From Zantedeschia hybrid cultivar (lineage: Eukaryota; Streptophyta; Magnoliopsida; Alismatales; Araceae): a stretch of 64,000 bases of DNA. The DNA lies in the NCBI GenBank assembly GCA_030544215.1, contig JARZZO010000008.1:15495114-15559113 (forward strand), given 5' to 3'. How positions within the stretch are numbered: position 1 is the first letter of the stretch; every line of letters starts with the position of its first letter. This document shows, piece after piece, positions 46,670 to 56,099 of the stretch. The notes under the pieces are model-generated. The model had not been told where the DNA came from. It was given only the letters and a program-made list of their open reading frames with translations, and did not search any database. A program made the position numbers and the translations under genes.

Positions 46670-49600
46670 ACCAGTGCCCCACCAGTGGGGGTGCCTACCG
46701 CACCCCTCCCTCCTCTCTTTCTCACTCTTTCCCACTCTATATATACCCCCTAGGGGGTGCTGCTGCAGGGGACTGAAAAGAGAAGACTACGGGGAGGCTC
46801 TGTAGGATTTTGAAGGCTCTTTGCTAAAAAAAGAGAACAAAGGAGGACTTCTCGAAGATTCATGTGCGTGGGAAAAAGAATACAAACAAGGAACCATTTT
46901 TATTATTATTATCTTATAATGTTGTTAATGTACATGTGGCTCATTCATATTGGTTGAATGGACAAAGTTTTAATTAATTAATCATGTGTGGTTCATTCGT
47001 ATTGGTTGAATGGTCAAAGTTTTAATTAATTAATCATGTATGGTTCATTCATATTGGTTGAATGGCCAAAGTTTTAATTAATTAATAATGTAGTTCATTC
47101 ATATTGGTTGAATGGCCAAAGTTTTAATTAATTAATTACGTGATTCGTTCCTATTGGTGGAATGACCAATGTGTTCATGGTTCTTTCCTATTGGTAGATT
47201 GACCATTATGTTTGTGGTTCACTCTTATTGTTAGAGTGACCAATAAACATTTTTCTTGGTTCTTTCATATCGGTGGATTGGCCATGAAGTTGTTGTTCAC
47301 TCTTATTGGTAGAGTGACCAATATTCAATTTTCTTGGTTCATTCCTATTGGTGGAAGGGCCATTAATTTGTGTGGTTCTTTCCTATTGAGGGATTGGCCA
47401 TGAAGTTGTGGTTCACTCTTATTGATAGAGTGACCAAATTTTAAATAAAGCTTTGCACACGGTCAATGCATGTCCAATTTTATTTGTTTAATGCATGTTT
47501 AATTTCCTTTATTTAATACATGCTTAGTTTCATTTGTTTAAATGATGAATGTGTTGACCAAGTTGGATATGTTTTCAAAATAAGCGGGTTTTGGTTCTTT
47601 CATATTGGTTAGAGGGCCATTAAACTTTAATAGGATAGTCTTAGTTATGTGGTGATTATCATATCCCATTACCTAAGTCCTTTCCTTGCAAATTCCTAAA
47701 AAGAATAAGAGGAAAGAGAGGGTGCTGTCCGGACCCATCTAACTTTAATAATTTCCTTAAGGGTTTCTCAAAGATTTCTAAAAGGATGCTTAAAGGACAC
47801 TATCAAATTCTATGATGACCTCTAAGGGTTTTAATGGGGATTTTGTTCAAAAACATATTCTCTTAAAACTTTTTAAAGATCATTAGCTCACATGCCTTCG
47901 TGCGAGTCTAAAGTTCTCTAAATATCCTCTATAGTATCCTTTAAGATTTCTAAAAGAATTCTAAAAGATAGACACCGAACCCACAAAGTTCTATGCAAGT
48001 GTCTAAAACAAAAAAACTTGTTTCCTTTATGTGTGTGTTGCACTGTTTAACTTTCTTGTTGTGCATTTTTATTTCAAGAGCTTTAATGGACGGTTAATCA
48101 AGGATGGTCAATCAATGATTGACATAATTAACACTGACCGAGGTCAGTGGGGAAAGGTCAAGTACATGGATCCACACTTGATCCAAAATCTTAGACTTGA
48201 GGACTAACTTCAAGTTCTCAAAGTCTACATTAAAAAGAAAAGACTATGTCGCCAAAACTCCAAGAATTCTTTTTTAAAATCAAAATTCTTTTGAAACCAA
48301 ATTCTTTTTTTCAAAATAAAAATGAAGTCTCACACTATGTTAGCCAATCAAACGGACAAATTACAGCTCTCCAGATGTACGCTCTACGTAGGCATTTATA
48401 CGACCTTATTCCAGGAAAGATGATTATGGCAGTATACTACAAAATTCACGATCATCACACTTGGAGGGGCATCCCTCTGCAACTTTGCAACCGTAGACAT
48501 ATTTGTCGATATCATGTTCAAGCACCAGTCTTATTGTTTCTTCTCCAGGTAACATTTGTGATTGTGGATGTATAGGTGACAAAATGCTACTAAGACACAT
48601 GTTCCATGTATTCTTGCTTTTAAAAGAATGTTTGCTTGTGATTTAGGTTTAAAAAACATATTTTAAAATTGTGCACCCATCACACTATGGAAGATACCTC
48701 CTTTGCCCCATCAGGATGTCCTAATTCCTCCTCTTTCCGAATCCATTTCTCCTCACGCATGCACACTCACACCCCCATCCCCCAGTTCCACTTCTCCTCG
48801 TGCACACACCCACAAATACACCCCCCACCTAAAAACCAAAAAGAAAAAAAAAGACATACAAACACACAAGTTAAGGTTAAGCTCGGAATCAGGCTTTGGC
48901 TTGCAGGCCAATAACGTGTAGGTGCCCTTATGTTTAAAAAACTGAGCCCAACGCAGCCTGAGCTGCCAGACGCATGCATATTGCGTGGAAAGGGACCTCA
49001 TGAGAATCTTGCAAGATCTTCACCCTGTGAGACTTCCTCTTTGAAAATCCTTTTTTGATTTTGAAAATCTTTGGGGGATTTGAAAATTTTTTGTGGAAAT
49101 CTTATCTTTTGATTGGATCCTTAAAAAGGAACTTTTGAAAAGAGAATTTTTGAATTTGGAAACATGTTCTCTTTTCTTTTGGGTAGACTTCGAGAATTTA
49201 AAATTAATCATCAAAGTCTAAATTACTTCTGGATCGATTATGGATCCGTGTTCTTGGCCTCTTCCCACCGACCTTGGTCAGTGTTAATTACACCAATCAT
49301 CGATTGGTAACCCTTGATTAACCATCCAATAATGCATATAAAGAAAGCAAGAAATAAGCAGAATTTGGTGCAAGCATGCAAATCATTTTTTTATTCTTTT
49401 ATTAGAAAGATTCATAAAATATCCTTTAAAAGATACTTAAAAGATTTTGAGTTCTCATGAGGACATGAGTATTTCAGGCATCTTGAAGTGCTAAGAAGGT
49501 AGGTTTTGAAACCTAGGCTTCATTAGGACCCTTTGAAGGAGGTAGATTTCTTGAAATTATCCTTTAAGTATCCTTTAGAAGGATAAAGGATTATTTGGGC

Positions 49601-52600
49601 AGCATATCCTCTCATTTGAATTCTTTTGAGAGAATAAAGACTGATAAGGGATATCCTTAAATAATGGGGCATGAAGGCCACCATATACTTAAGACTATTC
49701 CTCAATGATTTCAACCAATATGAAGGAACCACAATTTTTAGGTCATTCAACCAATATGAATGAGCCATAGTTTAATGGTCAATCCACCAGTAGGAAAGAA
49801 CCACATAAGTTGATGGTTACTCCATCAATAGAAATGAGCAAAGAACTATATTTATTAGTCCTTCTATGAATGAAGTGAACCATGACTTCTTAGCCGGTCC
49901 ACCAATAGGACGAACCATAAAAGCCAATGGTTACTCCATCGATAGGAAAGAACCAATAACCATAATCTTTGGTCACTACCGATAAGAGTAAACCACGAAA
50001 CTTTGGCCATTCAACCGATATGAATGAACCATTGTTTATTTTTATGAAATGTTGGTCATCCAATCGATAAGGATGAACCAGATTTTATTATTTTTAATAA
50101 AGTTTTGGCCATCCAATCAATATGGATGAACCATATTTTATGATTATTTTTAGATTGATTAACAAAAACATATGGATTAGCTAACATAAAATTTATGGCC
50201 ATCTAACCAATATGGATGAATCAGTTTACTAACATGAAGCAGTTAATGCATTATTAAACTACAAAACATCACGCAATTTAATTTATTTTTAATAGAATGA
50301 TCCATAGATTATATGGCCGCTCTACTAATAAAAGAGAACCCTATGATCATGTGGTCATTTTATTGAAAATGGACCATCAATTTTAAGGCTACTCTACCAA
50401 TAAGAGTAAACCAACATATGAAAAAGATGGTTATTTCACCAATAGAAATAAACCCGATTGGATTTTTTAATATTACATCATGTTACAAGAATAAACAAAA
50501 TTTAAAAATATCCTTGTCCTTCTTTGTTTCCACGCAGTAATTTCCTTTCTTGAGAGCGTTTTCCTTCTTCAAATTCTGCAGAAAAACCCTAGCAGAGCCT
50601 TCCCTTTCTTGGTTTTTTTTGGCTCTGCGTGTGCCTTTTGAGGGAGGGCCATGGGGCCTATTTATAGGCTGCTGGAGGGCCGGTGGCAAGGGGGAGCAGG
50701 AGGACCGGTGGCACCCCCCACCGGTGCCACCTAGGCGCCGGTTTGGGGGGGGGGGTGGGGGGGGGGGGGGGGGGGGGGGGGCGGATATGGCCGGCCAGCT
50801 GGGATAAACGTGAGAGAGAGAGAGAGAATAGGGATAGAGATGGGAGAGAGATAGAGATAGAGGTGGAGGGTGGGGCCGGTTAGGATAGAGAAGGAGAGAG
50901 AGAGAGGAGCGGATAGAGATGGAGGAAGAGAGGAGGCCGGCGGGTCCCACTAGGGAGGCCGGCCCTTTCATCCTTCCCCCTTTTTTTTGTGTTTATCTCT
51001 TGGCCTCTCTCTCTCTCTCTCTTTTATATTTATCTCTCCCCTCCTTTTTATCTTTATCTCTTCCCTCTCTCTTCCTTTAATAGAGGGCTGGTGGGGGCCT
51101 AGGGCCGGCCAGCTTCTTCTCTCCTGCCCTCCCTGTGGTGCGGTTTTGCTGGTTGCTGTCCCAGGTGGCCGGGCTGGTGCTGGTGCTCTCCTATTGCTGC
51201 TGTTAGTGCTCCCTCTCCTGCTTGTGCTGGCTGGAGCTTCCCCTAGTGCAGTTGTTGCTTCTTTTGCTGGTTTTGGTGCCCATGCCTGCTGCTGTTGGCC
51301 CTTTTTTTTTGCTGCATTCGTGCAGATTTCGCTGCATTGGAGGGACCTTTCTTGCAGTGTTGGGGCTGCATTGCTGCAACTTTGAGGTATGTGTATCCCC
51401 CTTGTTCTTTCTTTGCACACACAGACACACATTTATATGTGTTTGCATGCATCTTATAAAAATATATGCATACATAAACCCTAGTCTTTCATGTACATGC
51501 ATGCATGTTTTTTTTTCTTCAAGCAAACCCTAGCTTAAAACATTTGGTTCAACACACCCCCAACCCACCGATCCACACACACACACACCCAACCCACACA
51601 CACACGCACACATGCACACGCACACGCACACACACACACACACACACAAAGTTAAGGTTAAGCTCGGGATCAGGCTTTGGCTTGCATGCCAATAACATGT
51701 AGGTGCCCATAAGTTAAAAAAAAGTTCAAAGTTTATTAAAATATGAAAAGTATGAGGGCTTATTGGAAATTTCAAAAGTACTGTCGTCAAAGGCCAGACT
51801 CAGACTGAGCCAAACCCAGCTCAGCCTAGCTGCCAGACGCATGCACAGTGCATGGAACTTGATCTCATGAGAATCTTGCAAGATCTCCTGTGATATTCTC
51901 CATCTCCATTGGTCCTATCTCCTAAGGAAGAATTTCACCAAGACAGATTCTCACTTGGACCCTCCTGAGACAGAGGAAGGACAAAGAAGAAAGAAGAAGA
52001 GGAGGATGACGTGCCAAAGGGTGCACATCAGCAGCAGGGGGAAAATAAGAGGATGGAAATTTGTCAAAGACTGACAGCACCATTTTGAAGCCTTTGTTCG
52101 CCGAATAATGTCTGGAAGAGGCAACATAGAGGGAGATGAAGGCAATGAAGACCAAGGTGATGATCAACAGTGGCTGATCCAAGCAATGGCAGGTGAAGGC
52201 CTAAGAACTATGAAGAGAAGGCTGGGTTTAACCTACCTATCTCATTTCCCCACAGCTTGTAACAATAGGGAAATTTTCCAAAATGACTACCTATATTTTA
52301 TGCCATCATAAATAGTCCTTACACAATCAAATATTTATAAAATAACTACAGTGACTATAGAAAGACTAAACAAGTACAAGTAACTATAACAAAATCAATA
52401 TATATGGTAAGATAAAAAATTCAATTTCCAATACGTCCAAGATTTCTCTGGGGTCTCTTCTCTTCAACTTGCTGTGGCAAGTCCGACACTGCATTTATTG
52501 GTCCCATCCTTGGGTTGGTGGGACTAAAATATCCCATATTGGTGTTTCAATATAGGGAAGGTCCGATGCCTATGACAAGCCTTGGGTCTCCTCTTTTCTC

Positions 52601-55600
52601 ATATTGGAACCTGGTACCTTAGTCATTGAGACACAAAGAAAAAGAGGGGATGGGGATGCAATATTAGTCATGGAGACCCAAAGAAAAAGAGGGGATGGGG
52701 ATGCAATACTGAAGCTCAACGGGCTTTTATGGGCCAACAATTAAACCCCAGCCAATGTGGCATTGGATTTCGGCTTTTTAGACCCAATTTATTTCTCATG
52801 GGCTGAGAATGGCAGCCTAGCCCAGCATCAAGTCAAGCCCAGAAGCCCATAAGCCGACTAATGGCCTAGAAAATAAATATTCTGCAGATTATCTATAAAT
52901 ATGTAACATTTCCAGGTAAACAGAATATGTGATAATCCATACAAGGACAATCAACTGAAATGACATTGAGAATTAATGTGTATAGGCAGGAAGAGGATAT
53001 TTGCATCTTACTGTTTAAAGTTTTATAGATCAAGAATGGCCTAAATACATTGCCTTCAGTGAGAGGATAATAGAATCTGAATGAAGAATAGAAATTGTTT
53101 CGCAAAAAAAAAAAAGGAACATCAACTACCTATGTAAATGGCACGCAACATTGCTTTGAGATTACTGATGTCATGATGCAACTGAGATAAGAATCGTGCA
53201 AGATCATCCCCATCAAGAAGATCTTTTGCTGTTGACATGTGTTTTTCGTAAACATCATCCAGTGCGGATATATAAGAATCATCCCTCGACTGAGCCTTCT
53301 CAACAAGGTTGTACATCATGTCTGTTACCTTTGACATTGCAGAGACAACTACCAATTTTCTTTCTGAAGAGTCATTCAAAATTATGTCTGCAACACTCTG
53401 AATTCTCTTGGAAGTGCCCATACATGTCCCTCCAAATTTATGAACAGACCACAAATCACCTTTAGGAAGATGAGCATCTTCTATTTCCTGCTCCAAGGAA
53501 ATGTCTGTAGAGAAAATAACACCCAAAATAATGGAACATGAGTTTACGGTTGGTAGATAGTTCCATTTAGTGATACGCAACAAACATGAAAATTAAAAGT
53601 TAAAGTACCTCTCATAACACCATAGTTGTTAAGGCGGTAAGGCAACTCAAAGCATCACCTAAACTTAGGCACCCGCCTAAGTGGTGCCTAGGTGGCATCT
53701 TCACAATCAAGTGGCGGGGGGATAGGGGAGCGAGACACTCACAGCAGGGAGACAAACACTTGAAGAGAAGGGAGAAGAAGGGATGGGCGTATAGGAAACC
53801 CAGGAAGTGTAAGAGGATGCTAATAGGCACAAGGGGTTTCAAGTTAGTCAACATGCGCAATTGGGGCCTCTCGCCTTATCGTGGCAATGATGATGGGAGG
53901 ATAATGTATGGGGTGCCTCATCATTGATGCTGAGACTTGTTCACCAACGAAGGACAATAACAAAAAAACAAAAAGGGATAAAATGGTGGCGAAGACAAGA
54001 TGAAGGGGTATCAAAAAATAGGGCCCAATCGTGCACAAAACCCTATTTATATTAGGTTTGGGTCCCAATGGACCTGATTTGATTGGCCCAAGAATTAGCC
54101 TGGGCATTGCCTAGGCATGCTAGGCCCTCCTAAGAATGCCTCAGTGGTGCCTAGGCATCCTTTTTCAAAGCCCAATAAGGCATTTACCTGCCTAGGCCTT
54201 GAGAAAAAAAGTCTTATCCCCTAGGTGGTGCCTAGGCATTGCCTAAGTATAAGCCTTGACAACTATGCATAGCACAAATACTAGGTCAAAAAACTATGCA
54301 GATAAATTAGCTACCTGCAAGAGAAGCAAATATTCGGCTTTTTGATGCATCTGCTTTAATCGATACCTCTATTCTTGACCGCCTGAAAATATAATGTATT
54401 CTGAAAGAAAGAATGCTAAAATAAGTAAAAATCAGTGTGAGGTAAATGCCTTAAAAAGTATATGCAAATAGGCTTTTATGAGGATGAAATACTTTTAGCT
54501 GCTTTAACCTACAATGTTTGTGATAGAAGTTTCTAAAAAGACTAGAATCAAAAATTGGGCATCAGAAAATGCTCTAGTAATAAAAAGATGATGAATCAGA
54601 GGGAAGCAAGTATAACCAGCTTGGAGGTTTTGAACTCCCAAACAAGGAAAAAGAGTTAGAAGCACATAAACAGAATCCTCGTCAAAGAAAATTAGAATAT
54701 TTATGCAGCACCATGAGGACATGTGCTGGTAACCCTTCACCTGTATATTGCTTTGATCCAATAAGAAATGATCGAAGCGTCATATTTTGTCGCATTATTG
54801 ATCAAAATTAACAGCAGTATATCTATGTCCATAAATACCTTTCAGAAAATGGTGGAGGCTTCTTAAATAATAAAGAAAATCTCAAAGTATTTAAATGATC
54901 CACAATCTATTCTGTCAAAGCAGTTTACAGATAACCACCGGTAATGGCTAAAAATCTGTGCTTAATTATCCATCCTCCAATTTGGCTTGTCTCTCCTCTT
55001 TCCCTTCGGCAGCACTTCAATGGCATTCAGTGATAACCTGTTTGGATATGTATACCTGTTTCGTCTTCTCCCAAATTTGCCTTGTCAAGGGGCACCATAG
55101 GAAGGAATCTGCCCTATCAATGCCCATCTAACAGCTGATGAACTTTTCGTGCCAAAGTTCTTCCTCATCGTAAGAATTTACTGCAAGTCATATTTACTAT
55201 GTTCTTTAACAATGACCAAAAATAAGTGGGGAGGCTCCCAAACATCAGCTTATAGAGGACCAGGTATCACCATAAAAAAGAAGATTAACGATAGATAAAA
55301 GGCCAACCAAATGAGTGCATGTCTGGTGAAACCATCAGAAGAATGTCACTTATGGCTTCCACTTCTGACATGAAAAATATTGCGTGAGAGTGGTTACACC
55401 GATAACTGGTTTTCGTACTTATACTAGTCAGAACCTTTCCTGACGACGCCATTTTTATCCAGATCCAGAAAGCTCCAGGTTGAAAAATAATCCACAAACC
55501 GCACAAATGGCTTCCAAGACTCTAGCGTCGTCCTCCCAAAATAAATAGGCAGAAACCTTTTGAAGCCCAATAGTGCTTCCGATTAGAAGCCATCCCAGAC

Positions 55601-56038
55601 ACGGCCCAAGTCTTGTTCGAAATCGCCAAATCTTGTGCGTCTCAAAACGAAAAGAAGCCTCTTTGTTTTTTCCTTCTGCAATGATGTTTAAGGTAAGACT
55701 CAAACTTTGATGGCGTCATATCCCACGCCCACATTGGGCCTTCTAGATCATCCCTCCTCCGGCTGTCTGAAAATCGGATTTCCTACACCTGACTACAAGA
55801 AGCACCCTATAGAAATGAAGGAAACAGCTAGTCCGGCAAGCACATACTCTCTCTTTAGAGCGCATGCCCGGCGCAAAATTGCCACTTCCGCACGCAAAGG
55901 TGGTGTAAGATGATGCCATCGGTATTCCTTGCATGGCATGCCCAATCGAGCGGATTAGAAATACATGTTACAATCGCAATGTGGTAGTGTGTGTAGCAGC
56001 GTCTTTCCGTGATTCGTGCTTGTTGGAGTCGAAAAGAA

Positions 56039-56099
<61 letters not shown>

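Larger units (their letters stand above)
46563..48334 (+). mobile_element. Solo LTR A with perfect 5-bp target duplication CTATG
   Basis: The 1772-bp LTR starts TGTTGAAAC and ends GAAGTCTCACA. CTATG lies on both sides (46558-46562 and 48335-48339). A TATA-like CTATATATACC (46737-46747) follows only about 170 bases after the start, so the U3 part is much shorter than in LTR B. Downstream are four 50-52 bp units with ATTGGTTGAATGG (46935-47130), shorter degenerate units to about 47460, and the conserved ATTAACACTGACCGAGGTCA block (48129-48148). No internal retroelement domain or partner LTR adjoins it, hence solo. Confidence 0.88.
46360..53129 (-). other. Intron 3 of the aspartokinase gene (6.8 kb)
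   Basis: This is the largest intron. It lies between the exon ending MLRAIYI and that continuing AGHATESFSDF. It holds two inverted solo LTRs, a short tandem duplication split by one of them, and a two-unit tandem repeat at 52621-52709. The part from about 51900 to 53100 has no bounded element I could define. Confidence 0.85.

Noticed and set aside
46935..47460. A CRISPR-like regular array
   Set aside because: The units are contiguous degenerate tandem repeats without unique spacers, in plant nuclear DNA, inside a solo LTR.
50483..51533. Frames of 130-160 codons inside LTR B
   Set aside because: They are low-complexity readings of GA/CT, poly-G and GCTGCT sequence in a solo LTR.
48660..51905. 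The direct repeats at 48.7-49.0 and 51.6-51.9 kb as the two LTRs of a small retrotransposon
   Set aside because: The segment between them is itself a complete LTR with its own TG/CA ends and CACCC duplication, so the outer repeats are an older tandem duplication.
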